Assembly: GCA_024227155.1 (NCBI GenBank)
Contig: JAAELB010000339.1
Span: 16,824 to 80,823, forward strand
Direction of reading: 5' to 3'
Length of the DNA stretch: 64,000 bases
Source of the DNA: Desulfobulbaceae bacterium
GTDB taxonomy: Bacteria > Desulfobacterota > Desulfobulbia > Desulfobulbales > Desulfocapsaceae
The notes under the pieces are model-generated. The model was not told where the DNA came from and searched no databases. It worked only from the letters and a program-made list of their open reading frames with translations. Shown one piece after another: positions 8,724 to 18,178 of this stretch. Positions within the stretch are counted from its first letter, which is position 1; each line of letters begins with the position of its first letter. The translations under genes were made by a program, and so were the position numbers.

Positions 8724-8824
8724 TTAGTACCTTATAAATTATTTTCTGCGTTTTTGTGGCAGAAAATAATTTGGTGAAGGTACTTATCCAAGCATTTCAA
8801 AACGTTCCGATTTATTCGGGTTAG
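8724..8824. repeat. TTAG-bounded palindromic repeat, copy a (with terminator-like hairpin)
   Basis: Begins TTAGTACC and ends CGGGTTAG. The first half is a near-perfect hairpin: AAATTATTTTCTGC (8736-8749) with GCAGAAAATAATTT (8759-8772), extended by GTACCTT and AAGGTAC. The second half carries the conserved ACTTATCC and TTCCGA-N5-TCGGGTTAG. It lies seven bases after the AOR stop and may also terminate transcription. Four relatives occur at 27.1, 40.25, 40.4 and 53.5 kb. Confidence 0.75.
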
Positions 8825-8963
8825 GGATTAAACAATCATCCTGCTCCTGGCAGGGTGGTTGATCTAACCCCTAACTCAAGCAAATGCGAAGTAAGCCGGG
8901 TTAAGCACCTTCACAAAATACATTCATAAAAAACATAAACTGATGTCCTATCAGGAGAATACC

Positions 8964-11900
8964 ATGGAATCTCGCGTCAGCACCCCCGGATTCGTAACCC
9001 AGGGTGCTAATATTATTAATAGAGCTCAAAGTGAGGGGTTGGACTCCAGACTCCTCTATGAAGCGGTTATTGATCTGTCATCTAAGGGGTTGATCACTGC
9101 TAATTGCATTAATATGGCTGCTGGTATTCTTCTTGAAGACCTGGGGCTTCCGCAATATTTTTTCCAATATATCCAAAAAGACTCACTTATTGGCCTGCTG
9201 CAGGCTATTGCCAACTCCATCCAGTTAATTGATGGTAAGGTCGTTCTCTATGACCGGGTCGGGCATATCGATTTTGATTTCACCCAAGGAACAGACGTGC
9301 AGTGGGTGCGGATAGCCACTGAAGAAACCAGAGACAGTATGGAGCTTGTTCTGTCCGATCATATTTGTGGACACCCACGGGAATACTATTATAGCCCCAA
9401 AAGCAACTATTACACCTATATCATCAGGCCAGAGATGGTGGCGGATTTTAAGGCGGAAGAATTTTCATCTTCGAGATATCTCTTCTCACTTGCAGGGGAT
9501 TTTGAGTCAACACCTGAACATACAAGAAGGCGATATGAAAATTTTCTGATCAACTGTGAAAAGTCAGTCACGCCACTTATAGAGGTATTTAATCTACCTG
9601 AAACTGGCGAAACACGGTTGATGTTCAACAGTGATTTTGAGTCACCACAGCTCCCTGTTATAAGAAAGTTATTTGCAGATCACGGCTTTACTTTGCTTCG
9701 GGCTTACTGGGAACCGTATTTTGTTACCTCCGCTGCCCCGTCATCTGTTTGTGCACTGTATATACAGGGTGAGATGACCCGCTCCCAGGAAAGTTCTCTG
9801 CTTGCAGATCTTCGTTCGTTTCTTGCTCTCTCTATTAATACGGCAACTGATTTTTACCTGCAGGGCCAACTCACTTTTGATGAAATGCTCTTTGCGGGAA
9901 ATGCCATCGATTTTACCCATTTGTTTATTTACAAAGAAAGTGAAAATGCGGCGGACAAAGAAATCCTTCAGAGCCTCACCAGTAAAGATCACCAGGACAC
10001 ATTTGCCAAACGACTGCAGAGCTCGAATAAGTCAATATATGGTGCTGCACTCATTGAAGATGTGGCAGCCAGAAATAATGATCTCTTCAAATTTCTCTTT
10101 GAGATTTTTGAGAAGAAATATAATCCCAATGCTCCACAGAAAATTTCAGTCGAAGAGGTGGGAAAGAAATGGCTGGAATTTGATAAAATTATATCCTCTC
10201 GTTTTATAGACTTTAGTCTCGGCTATGACATCTTTAAATTTATGTTCAAGATTGTCACCGCTACTCTGAAAACCAATTTTTATAAGGAAGAAAAACGATC
10301 GTTCTCTTTTCGCTTTGACAACACTATCCTGGATCCACTGGTATTCAGCCAGTTTGTTTTCGGTGTTTTCTACGTGAACGGCCATTATTCCTGTGGTACC
10401 CATCTGCGCGCCGATGATATCGCCAGAGGAGGGTTGCGGCTTCTTCGGGTTTCAAAATCCAATCATGCGACAGAACTCGACAACGCTGTTTTACTGAATT
10501 ATGCACTTGGCCCCAAGGCACAGAGGCTGAAGCATAAAGACATATGTGAAAGTGGCTCAAAGGGAGTGGTTGTTCCCCATCCACATTTTGCCAGTTACTC
10601 CATGGATGCCTTGCTCGACTACACTGAAGGGATGATGGATCTCATGCTTCTCGACAGTTCAATAGTCGACTACTATGGCACACCGGAACTGCTCTTTTTT
10701 GGACCTGACGAAGGTACCGCTCCATTGATGGACGCCGTTGCCCTTCGCGCAAGGGAACGGGGCTATCAATACTGGCGCACAATTACCACCGGCAAAAGTT
10801 TCGGTATCCCCCATGATACCTATGGCGTTCTTGATTCGGGAGAACTCTTCGGTCTTTTTGATCGGGGGGAGCAGGGTGTGGAGCTGGAAATTGATGGTTC
10901 ATCTGTTATTCTTAGCAATAATATGGATGAAATCTATGAGCGGATTGGCGGGCGCATCGAATCCAGCGGAATGACAACCAGCTGTGTGATGAGTTCTTTT
11001 CGCTCTCTTATCTCCCACTATAAAGGGAAGGAAGAGCAACTTAACCTGATGATCACCGGCGGGCCGGACGGCGACCTCGGCGCCAATGAGATACAGTGCT
11101 ACAAGGGGAAAATTTGTCTTATAATCGATGGAGGATCAATACTTTTTGATCCCAATGGACTGGACAAAAAAGAGTTGATGAAGATAGCCTTTATGAGAAA
11201 TTCGACCCCCAGGGCGAATTCTTTAAGCTTTCCTCTAGACAAACTCAGTGCACAGGGATTTAGGGTTCCTCTTTCCGCCAGGGATATAACCCTTCCTGAC
11301 GGAGCGGTAATAGAAGATGGAGCGCTTTTTCACCGCACTTTTCTGGCTAATGCTGACAACAGAAAATATATTGCCCAGGCGAATATCGAAGCGTTCATTC
11401 CCTGTGGGGGCTTCAAAGACACTGTTAATCAGACTAACATTAAAGGTTTTCTGGAACTTTTTCAGGAGCTTAAGTTTATTGTTGAAGGAGCAAATGTTTT
11501 TTTTGATGACGTTGCCAGGAGGCATATTGCTACGACCACTACCATAAAGCACATTAAGGACTCTACCGCTAATAAAGGTGGCGTTTTCAGCAGTTCCATT
11601 GCTGAGGTACTTACCGCCTTTCTCTTTCAGGATCAGTACGAAGAGAAACTGCTCAACGACACAAAGACCAGGTGCGAGCTTATCAAGGATATTATCCATC
11701 TCGTAACCAGTTATGCCAGCATGGAAACGGATCTGCTGATGAAGATATATGATGCGGATTCAGCTATTCCACTGTTTGATCTATCGGAAAAAACAAGTGA
11801 ACAGATTTTCTCCCTGCAGGATAGTCTTGTGGAGCAACTCGATGAGATAATTGCGGATGAAGACCTTGTCTGGCTGGTTATGGAGCACTACATTCCCTCG

Positions 11901-12095
11901 GTACTTATCAGTAAATTGGGGCGTGATGCGATTATGTCAATTTTCAATTCTGAGGAATTACAGGCATATAGGAATGCGATCGTAACGAAGAAACTTGCTT
12001 CCATGGCGTTTTACAAGTTTGGGCAAAAGTGGGAGAATTTTCTCAAAAAGCTTAAGAAGGATTTTCCCAAACCTTTGTATCAGGTATTGCAGTAG
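8964..12095 (+). CDS. Large NAD-dependent glutamate dehydrogenase (GDH2-like)
   Basis: A protein of 1043 residues in the roughly 115-kDa class of NAD-glutamate dehydrogenases, with a long N-terminal regulatory half and a C-terminal catalytic half. Catalytic-type motifs include HLRADDIARGGLRLL near residue 485, the lysine in SGSKGVVVPHP, FFGPDEGTAPLMD, and a nucleotide-binding TGGPDGDLGANEI followed by FIVEGAN. It deaminates glutamate to 2-oxoglutarate with reduction of NAD. The start at 8964 is chosen because AGGAG lies six bases upstream; an in-frame ATG at 8943 has no such site. Position behind aminotransferase and AOR genes fits a catabolic role, regenerating the amino acceptor. The leader (8825-8963) holds no other gene. 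Confidence 0.9.
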   Translation: MESRVSTPGFVTQGANIINRAQSEGLDSRLLYEAVIDLSSKGLITANCINMAAGILLEDLGLPQYFFQYIQKDSLIGLLQAIANSIQLIDGKVVLYDRVGHIDFDFTQGTDVQWVRIATEETRDSMELVLSDHICGHPREYYYSPKSNYYTYIIRPEMVADFKAEEFSSSRYLFSLAGDFESTPEHTRRRYENFLINCEKSVTPLIEVFNLPETGETRLMFNSDFESPQLPVIRKLFADHGFTLLRAYWEPYFVTSAAPSSVCALYIQGEMTRSQESSLLADLRSFLALSINTATDFYLQGQLTFDEMLFAGNAIDFTHLFIYKESENAADKEILQSLTSKDHQDTFAKRLQSSNKSIYGAALIEDVAARNNDLFKFLFEIFEKKYNPNAPQKISVEEVGKKWLEFDKIISSRFIDFSLGYDIFKFMFKIVTATLKTNFYKEEKRSFSFRFDNTILDPLVFSQFVFGVFYVNGHYSCGTHLRADDIARGGLRLLRVSKSNHATELDNAVLLNYALGPKAQRLKHKDICESGSKGVVVPHPHFASYSMDALLDYTEGMMDLMLLDSSIVDYYGTPELLFFGPDEGTAPLMDAVALRARERGYQYWRTITTGKSFGIPHDTYGVLDSGELFGLFDRGEQGVELEIDGSSVILSNNMDEIYERIGGRIESSGMTTSCVMSSFRSLISHYKGKEEQLNLMITGGPDGDLGANEIQCYKGKICLIIDGGSILFDPNGLDKKELMKIAFMRNSTPRANSLSFPLDKLSAQGFRVPLSARDITLPDGAVIEDGALFHRTFLANADNRKYIAQANIEAFIPCGGFKDTVNQTNIKGFLELFQELKFIVEGANVFFDDVARRHIATTTTIKHIKDSTANKGGVFSSSIAEVLTAFLFQDQYEEKLLNDTKTRCELIKDIIHLVTSYASMETDLLMKIYDADSAIPLFDLSEKTSEQIFSLQDSLVEQLDEIIADEDLVWLVMEHYIPSVLISKLGRDAIMSIFNSEELQAYRNAIVTKKLASMAFYKFGQKWENFLKKLKKDFPKPLYQVLQ

Positions 12096-12243
12096 TAGAA
12101 GGATGGTTACGGTGGCTCAGCCTGCGGGGTGAGCCGTTGTTGACAGCAAATTCGATGTTAAAATATTTGTTGTTTTTCCTCAAATTCTAAGGTGCTTATG
12201 CTGGCGTTTGCGGAGGCACCGATTTATTCAAGATAGGATCATC

Positions 12244-12477
12244 ATGTCAATACAATCTAAAAAATTACAGGTCCTCGGAGTTTTGGCTGAAAATCTTAGT
12301 AATCCACAACCCCAGGTGGTTCAGTCAGGATTAATCGCTAATAAGCTTGAAATGAGCTTGAAAGACACATGTCAGCTGCTTAAGATAATGCATGAGATGG
12401 GTGTGGTTGTCAGCGATCTTGAGGGGCAAAGCTCACTGATAACAAGGGAAGGGTTGAATAGTCTGGCACACAACTAA
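12244..12477 (+). CDS. Small winged-helix-like protein
   Basis: A 77-residue protein predicted to fold as a compact winged helix: helix LQVLGVLAENL, a turn, helix VVQSGLIANKLEMSLKDTCQLLKIMHEMGVV, then a beta hairpin VVVSDLEGQSSLITREG. The pattern LIANKLEMSLKDTCQLLKIMHEMGVV looks like a recognition region of the MarR/ArsR-like type. An in-frame ATG at 12208 gives a longer version, but AGGAT stands just before 12244. It follows the glutamate dehydrogenase on the same strand; a small hairpin (GGCTCA/TGAGCC near 12114-12135) lies between them. Function unknown; it could regulate the upstream gene. Confidence 0.65.
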   Translation: MSIQSKKLQVLGVLAENLSNPQPQVVQSGLIANKLEMSLKDTCQLLKIMHEMGVVVSDLEGQSSLITREGLNSLAHN

Positions 12478-12502
12478 GAAAACTAATCGTAGTGTATAAA
12501 AA

Positions 12503-12542
12503 AACCCCATAATCTGTTAAGGCTTAAACAGATTATGGGGTT
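12503..12542. terminator. Bidirectional terminator between convergent genes
   Basis: AACCCCATAATCTGT (12503-12517) pairs perfectly with ACAGATTATGGGGTT (12528-12542); A-rich sequence precedes it and T/G-rich sequence follows. It lies between two convergent genes and can serve both strands. Confidence 0.85.
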
Positions 12543-12586
12543 GTGTATTTACAGGTGGTGCTTATCTGAGGCGCTCTGAAACTTCC

Positions 12587-14953
12587 TTAAGCCTCGGTGT
12601 AAATTCGTTTAAAGAAGAATGCGGCAAGAAGGTAGATCGCTATTGCCACTAGTACTGTTGCCTTAAAGCCAATCTGAACCGACAATACCACACTCAAGAA
12701 ACCGCCTATAACGGTGAACAATCCGTTCATAGCCCATGCCCAGGCGATGGTGCCTGACACCTTATCCCGCACACTGAGGATGCCCAGTGGAAAAGGCATA
12801 CCTAAGAAGAAGGCAAGCGGGAAGATCAACGCCGATGCAGCTGCAATTCGTACTATCGTATTCATCTTCAGAAAAACATCAAAGTACCATGGGTGGACCG
12901 CCACAATAAAGAGGGCGGAGACAACAACGCCGATAAAGGCATACTTCCAGCGCCGTGGTTGATATACGCCTAAGTGCTCGGACATCAAACTGCCAAGTCC
13001 AGCCCCAAAGAGGAATATGAAAATGACTGTTGAGTAGGTGTACAGCGGGTACCCGATTAACTTCATGAAAATCTGAACGAAGACCAGCTCCAGTAAAATA
13101 AATCCGGCACCGAGGCAGGCAAAATAACTTAAGAAACTCTTCTTGTTCTCCCACTTGGCTTTACCAGCTTTTGAAAAAAGCAGAGGGACAAAGAGGAATA
13201 TCAGGGCAAAAACAAATGATGCTGCTGCTGTAACATAGAGGTGTATAGTATCCCGTGGCACACCGCCCTGCAGGCGTGAGTTAAGTAATCTGGCTACAGA
13301 GTCATTGGTGAAGGTTTCATTGTTTACTGCGGTTTCAGCAAAGCCTTTACGGATAAAGTTAAAATATGGCTTGTCATCTGTGGAGGGAGCAATGCGATAC
13401 TCCGCTTTATCCACTATATCCTGCGGGAAATCCCCGGTGAAAAAATCGTCTGACAGGTAACTTTTAACTGGATCAAGCGGATTTACAACCAGGGTTTGTG
13501 GGTGATGCATGAATGCTGTCAGTTTGTCAATTTCCTCTGCAGTCCATGGGCTCATTTTTATGAGTGTGGTCGGCAGGTTGTCTTGGGCATTTGGAACTTC
13601 AAATACAACGACATGTTTGCGAAAATCCGATCTGCCCAATCTCTTCCATCCCAGGGCCGCAGTGTTGACCATTTTAGGATATATATGATGATTAATGTGG
13701 AGGATGCCATCATCTTTGAGGTGGGTGAAATACTCCATATATGCTTCAGCTGTCTGCAGGTAGGTTGTATTTAAGGACCCGCTGCCAGCTGCAATACTGG
13801 AGCTGCTATGGTTACTCATCATCTGGATGATGTCATACTTCCTATCGGAATTTCGCAGGAAACTACGGCCTTCACCCTTCTGTGCATTTACTCGGGGATC
13901 GTTCATCACGCCGCCGATGTAATCGTTGTATCTGCCTTTGCCCAGGTCAACGACTGCACCAACCAGTTCAATTGCGTCAACGTGTGAAGCGCCATAGGCT
14001 AAAGCCGCTTTAGTCTCTTGACCTCCAGCACTGCCTATTACCAGCACTTCCTGCTCGCTGTTTTGTTTTAAATAGTGGGAAGGTAAAACGATGAGACCCC
14101 AGAAATGCCTTTGTACATTCGCAGGTACGTCTTTCAGCAGTTTCTCGTAATCACCATCAAAATCATAAAAATAACTGGTCTGGCTGCCACCATCGTAAGC
14201 GATCCATTTATATAGCTCCCGATAGCTGATAATATCAATTTTTGAAATTGGATCCCAGACTGTAACTTCATGACCTCCGCTCTTCAGGGTTTTCAGACCT
14301 CTTTTGTCAATATGCGGCTCAAATTCAATATAGTGATCTCTGGTGAGTGGGTAGATGAAAATAGAAAGGCCTACGACGACGGCGATTCCCTTCCATATTT
14401 TATTTTCCGCAAACAGTGCGGATGCCAAAAAGCCTAACCCACAGGCGATAAATAGCAATCCAGCTGCCCCGATTTTAGGTAATAGGGGAATGAGAATCAC
14501 GCAGCCTATAGCTGCACCGACTAAATCCCAAAAGTAAAGGCGCTGAATTTGTTTGGAATATTTAGAGAAAACCGCAGATAAGATGATACCGCCAAGAAAG
14601 AAAGGGATGGTAATAAAAACGTAGATGACCGAAAAATTCTTTAACGCATGTTTGGTGGTGACACCTATTTCTTTATAGTCAAAGGGAAAATTGTCGAGTA
14701 CCGGCAGCAGCAAAAGGGCAAATATACCTGTGAGTGCTGACAGTATGGCAATCCGATTGTTGAGATTTGCCTTCTCGTCAATTGGCCGCAGGGATGAATA
14801 TACACCCGCCAGTCCAAAGGAAAACATGGCCAGGGTAATAATCAGATAGGCCATGTTGGGATACCATAAAATATCAAACGTACGTATGAGCGTAAGTTCG
14901 ACCATTAGAACATTTAATGCTACTAAAAATACGCCTAAGGCTACACCTGTCAT
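12587..14953 (-). CDS. Membrane-embedded spermidine synthase-like protein
   Basis: A 788-residue protein with about eight N-terminal membrane helices (residues 1-205), a soluble domain of roughly residues 215-545, and a further block of C-terminal helices (570-785). The soluble part has a Rossmann-type nucleotide-binding segment, VLVIGSAGGQETKAALAYG followed by VDAIEL, and the downstream acidic stretch YDIIQMMSNH, resembling the spermidine synthase/methyltransferase fold. The canonical GGGDG is altered to GSAGGQE and catalytic aspartates are not obvious, so polyamine synthesis should not be assumed. Proteins of this architecture are widespread in Desulfobacterota and are usually annotated only as fused MFS/spermidine synthase. 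The gene is monocistronic and convergent with the upstream cluster. Confidence 0.75.
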   Translation of the reverse strand: MTGVALGVFLVALNVLMVELTLIRTFDILWYPNMAYLIITLAMFSFGLAGVYSSLRPIDEKANLNNRIAILSALTGIFALLLLPVLDNFPFDYKEIGVTTKHALKNFSVIYVFITIPFFLGGIILSAVFSKYSKQIQRLYFWDLVGAAIGCVILIPLLPKIGAAGLLFIACGLGFLASALFAENKIWKGIAVVVGLSIFIYPLTRDHYIEFEPHIDKRGLKTLKSGGHEVTVWDPISKIDIISYRELYKWIAYDGGSQTSYFYDFDGDYEKLLKDVPANVQRHFWGLIVLPSHYLKQNSEQEVLVIGSAGGQETKAALAYGASHVDAIELVGAVVDLGKGRYNDYIGGVMNDPRVNAQKGEGRSFLRNSDRKYDIIQMMSNHSSSSIAAGSGSLNTTYLQTAEAYMEYFTHLKDDGILHINHHIYPKMVNTAALGWKRLGRSDFRKHVVVFEVPNAQDNLPTTLIKMSPWTAEEIDKLTAFMHHPQTLVVNPLDPVKSYLSDDFFTGDFPQDIVDKAEYRIAPSTDDKPYFNFIRKGFAETAVNNETFTNDSVARLLNSRLQGGVPRDTIHLYVTAAASFVFALIFLFVPLLFSKAGKAKWENKKSFLSYFACLGAGFILLELVFVQIFMKLIGYPLYTYSTVIFIFLFGAGLGSLMSEHLGVYQPRRWKYAFIGVVVSALFIVAVHPWYFDVFLKMNTIVRIAAASALIFPLAFFLGMPFPLGILSVRDKVSGTIAWAWAMNGLFTVIGGFLSVVLSVQIGFKATVLVAIAIYLLAAFFFKRIYTEA

Positions 14954-15341
14954 AATTAGAATCCTGTGTGAAAAAAAGACAAACTGTGTGCCGTCAATAG
15001 TTCTCTACGGCATCAGCTATAAGTTATCTACTTGTAATATCCATTGCGAAAATTTTACCTTCGAGACAAACAGGCCTAATCTATTCGCTTTGTCTGTCAC
15101 TATCAAGAACTTTTATTGTGCGCTTCCTCTCTTTCATCAGGGGGGTTAATGATGCTGGAACCCTTATTTGCAAAGGGTTGTGGGACGATTATTCTTGTTT
15201 TGGAATGAAAATAATCGAGGAATTATTTTCCGTATAACGGGGGGGAGCGATAACTTTCTGCAGGATATATGAAGAGAGTCGCTCCGGAGGGTAACTGTTT
15301 CCGGAGCGTTGTGTTGTTTCAGTTGTGGTCTGCTTGGTTAT
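14954..15341. other. Intergenic region with a hairpin, no gene
   Basis: This 388-bp stretch holds the upstream region of the spermidine-synthase-like gene. A 9-bp perfect inverted repeat, CGCTCCGGA at 15280-15288 and TCCGGAGCG at 15300-15308, lies 34 bases past the end of the 15342-15917 gene and may terminate it on the minus strand, although the T-run is poor. I see no other structure. Confidence 0.5.
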
Positions 15342-15917
15342 TTATCTGTTGTAATGCATAGTGACCGAGCTGGCGCCGCTGCCAGGCGGAGTGAAAACGG
15401 AGGCTCTGCCGCCATTGTTTTCCGCAGCACCTGCTGGAAAGTCTGTTCCGCAAAAATAAAATGCTTGATTGTAGTTGGATGTACTTCCATTAGCCCCATG
15501 GGATTTTGCTGCATTCGGAACAACTAATTCAAATCCATCACTGAATACGAATTTAACCTGGCCACCGTAATAGGCCCCGGTTTTGCTCAACCATGAGAAT
15601 TTTTTGGAATTTCCAGAGATACCGCTGAGACTATACACTTCAGTTGTATTGTATTCTCCACTGACGGTATCGGCGACAGCCGCCTCAGCTGCTGCTTCTA
15701 AATCACCAACCGTAACGCTGTCAATGGCATCTAGGACACCACTGGTTGCGGCGTGGGCGGGGAGGGTGAATTGGCCAACGACGGGTCTGATCCATGTGTC
15801 TGGAAGTACAGCACAACCTGCAATGAAACCTGCACCGGTAAGGAGTTTTTTTACAACTTTTCTTCTGTCGTGGACATTTGGTGCTGTATCAGCAGAAGTG
15901 GTATTTGGGTCTATCAT
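15342..15917 (-). CDS. Tat-exported protein of unknown function
   Basis: A 191-residue protein with a twin-arginine signal: DRRKVVKKLLTGAGFIAG, a hydrophobic core, then RPVVGQFTLPAHAATS with a likely cleavage after AHA. The mature part is about 130 residues, rich in Gly, Ala, Ser and Asn, with a single FYFCG cysteine. Secreted proteins with the same WIRPVV-x-LPAHA signal ending occur in many proteobacteria, usually as hypothetical proteins with unrelated mature domains. GGAGA precedes the ATG. It is divergent from the IorA gene. I do not recognise the mature domain. Confidence 0.65.
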   Translation of the reverse strand: MIDPNTTSADTAPNVHDRRKVVKKLLTGAGFIAGCAVLPDTWIRPVVGQFTLPAHAATSGVLDAIDSVTVGDLEAAAEAAVADTVSGEYNTTEVYSLSGISGNSKKFSWLSKTGAYYGGQVKFVFSDGFELVVPNAAKSHGANGSTSNYNQAFYFCGTDFPAGAAENNGGRASVFTPPGSGASSVTMHYNR

Positions 15918-16282
15918 TTGAGAGTTCTCCGATTATACTTTTTAATAAGGGGATCAGCAGACAAATAAAAAGAGACAAATGTAAAAACTCACTAAGAAAT
16001 CTCTATAATATTTTTGACTTACATTAATATACAGGCTGATAACAGGTTTTTGCAAATTTCTCTACTAAAACTTTGTAATGAGTTGTTTTATTTGGGTTGT
16101 CTCAAAATGGAACACTGTTGTTAGGGAAGATTCTCCATAAAGATATATAGTATCCTTTTTCATTGGTCGGTTGTGAGTTGGAGAGGTTATACTTAAGGTG
16201 GTTACTTGCTCATTTGAATGATGATCGTGTTTTGAGGGTGAGATGCTGAAATACCCAAATTCAACAAATCAGGAGAGACAGT
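15918..16282. other. Divergent promoter region, no gene
   Basis: A 365-bp AT-rich gap between the minus-strand Tat protein gene and the plus-strand iorA. TATAAT on the minus strand (near 15933-15938) is close to the Tat gene. A GG...GC pair near 16196-16210 resembles a -24/-12 element but its spacing is nine, not ten, so I do not call it. Confidence 0.4.
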
Positions 16283-18142
16283 ATGAAAAAAATGGGTGAG
16301 ATGCTGTTACGCAAACCGGGTTTTAAAGAAATTGTCATGGGGAATACTGCTCTTGTCAGAGCAATGATTGAATCTGGAACCCGCGTCATAACCTCCTATC
16401 CGGGTTCACCTACCCCTGAAGTTGCCACGGCAATTCAGACTATCCCCCAAAGTAAACGACCCTTCTATTTTGAGTTTTCTACCAATGAAAAAGTTGCCAC
16501 AGAGGTAGCTTTCGGTGCCGCATTAAACGGTCATCTCTCCACTGTATTTTTTAAAAGCGTTGGTCTTAATGTGGCTGCAGACACATTTGTCCAGTTAAGC
16601 CTTCTCAATATAGTTGGTGGCATGGTGGTGGTTTTAGGCGATGACCCAGGGGCCAATTCTTCGCAAAATGAACAGGATAATCGTCATTTTGGTTATCTGA
16701 GCTACACCCCGGTTTTCGAACCTGCAAATCCTGCTGAGGTCTATCTTTATTATAAAGAGGCTGCCGCCTTATCTCGTCAACTAGGCAAGGTGGTAATACT
16801 CAGACTGACAACACATGTCTGCCATGCCAAGGAGAAGGTAGAATTTGCAGGGTGGAATCCCATCAAACTGGACAATTGTGCAAAGTTTAGTACTGTAAAT
16901 GGTCCGTATATACCACTTGTCGCGGCGGTCTACCCCATGAAAGAAAGAGCTTTAAGACAGCTCAGTGAAATCGAAACATGGGTCGAAGATCGTCAACTCC
17001 ACTCCCTGGTGAACAATAATAGTCGATTGGGGATCATCACATCCGGCCTTGTGTATCTATCATTGTTGGAGGTACTTGAGGATAACTCTGAAAAACCGGA
17101 TGTTTTGAAGCTCGCCATGGTCTATCCTGTACCGGGAAAGGTTATTGTTGAATTCCTCAAATCCCATGATGAAGTGAAAATTCTTGAAGAGTTGGACGAT
17201 GAGCTGGAAAGAAGCATAAAGTCGATTGCCTATGATCAACAACTCACCACGAAGATAATAGGGAAAAACGATATTAATGACTGGATTGGTGAATATACTC
17301 CTGAAAAAATTCGTCAAATTTTGCATGATACCTGGCCTGAGCTTATGCCTGAAGGGGAAAGAATACCACTACCCTCAACTGATGTTGGCTTGCGTTCTCC
17401 TCAAATGTGTCCCGGATGTGGGCATCGCAGTGCTTTTCATGCAATTGGTCAGGTTTTAGCGGACGAAGATATCACCGTGGCGGATATTGGTTGTCACACT
17501 CTGGGGTATCAACCCCCGTATAACCTGGGTGAAGTGTTGCTCTGTATGGGAGCTTCGACCGGTGTCGGTTCAGGGCTCTCGCTTTTTAACAATGAGAGGA
17601 AAGTGGTTGCCTTCCTGGGAGACTCTACTCTTTTCCATGCCGGTTTGCCCGGAATAGTAAATGCGGTATTCAATCAGCATAACCTCACTCTTATAGTAAT
17701 GGAGAATGGCACCACCGCTATGACGGGCCATCAGGATAACCCTGCGTCCGGGAAAAATTTTAATCAACCATCTGAAACTATCCCTATTCGAAAACTGCTT
17801 GAAGGGCTTGGAGTACAATCAATTTATGAAACGGATACCTATAAACAGAAAGAGTTGAGTGGTTTGGTCAAAAAGGCGATTGGGGAAGAGTGTTTTAATG
17901 TTGTGATCGCCAAACATCCCTGCATGCTTCTTTTTGCCAAAAAACAGAGAAGAAGGGGAGTGAGTCCCAGCCACGTCCTAATCGATCAGGAAAAATGCCA
18001 GAAAATTAATGTATGTCTGCAAAAGTTCGGCTGTCCAAGTTTTAAGCTCGCTAATGATGGTACAGTTTCAGTTAATAACGAACTCTGTATTGGGGATGGC
18101 TCCTGTATCGAGACCTGCCCCCAGAAGGCAATTAAAAGATAA
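16283..18142 (+). CDS. iorA: Indolepyruvate:ferredoxin oxidoreductase alpha subunit with altered ferredoxin ligands
   Basis: A 619-residue thiamine-diphosphate enzyme subunit. The N-terminal pyrimidine-binding domain has the typical GNTALVRAMIESG and YPGSPTPEVA, and the pyrophosphate-binding domain has CPGCGHRS and GDSTLFHAGLPGIVNAVFN. It oxidatively decarboxylates aryl-pyruvates from aromatic amino acids to aryl-acetyl-CoA and reduces ferredoxin. The C-terminal ferredoxin domain is unusual: the second ligand of each CxxCxxC motif is missing. The first motif reads CQKINVC (Ile at 575) and the second CIGDGSC (Asp at 605). Asp is an accepted ligand in Pyrococcus ferredoxin, Ile is not. The beta subunit gene follows after 36 bases. 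A second, fused IOR is at 47.4 kb with intact motifs. Confidence 0.9.
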   Translation: MKKMGEMLLRKPGFKEIVMGNTALVRAMIESGTRVITSYPGSPTPEVATAIQTIPQSKRPFYFEFSTNEKVATEVAFGAALNGHLSTVFFKSVGLNVAADTFVQLSLLNIVGGMVVVLGDDPGANSSQNEQDNRHFGYLSYTPVFEPANPAEVYLYYKEAAALSRQLGKVVILRLTTHVCHAKEKVEFAGWNPIKLDNCAKFSTVNGPYIPLVAAVYPMKERALRQLSEIETWVEDRQLHSLVNNNSRLGIITSGLVYLSLLEVLEDNSEKPDVLKLAMVYPVPGKVIVEFLKSHDEVKILEELDDELERSIKSIAYDQQLTTKIIGKNDINDWIGEYTPEKIRQILHDTWPELMPEGERIPLPSTDVGLRSPQMCPGCGHRSAFHAIGQVLADEDITVADIGCHTLGYQPPYNLGEVLLCMGASTGVGSGLSLFNNERKVVAFLGDSTLFHAGLPGIVNAVFNQHNLTLIVMENGTTAMTGHQDNPASGKNFNQPSETIPIRKLLEGLGVQSIYETDTYKQKELSGLVKKAIGEECFNVVIAKHPCMLLFAKKQRRRGVSPSHVLIDQEKCQKINVCLQKFGCPSFKLANDGTVSVNNELCIGDGSCIETCPQKAIKR

Positions 18143-18178
18143 GGAATTTCTTGAAAATTTTATGATGGAGTAGGGTGT

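Noticed and set aside
15583-15968. Two plus-strand open frames opposite the Tat protein gene
   Set aside because: Antisense to a gene with a clear Tat signal and ribosome-binding site; no family features of their own.
16190-16215. Sigma54 promoter before iorA
   Set aside because: The GG and GC are nine bases apart rather than ten and the flanks do not match the consensus.
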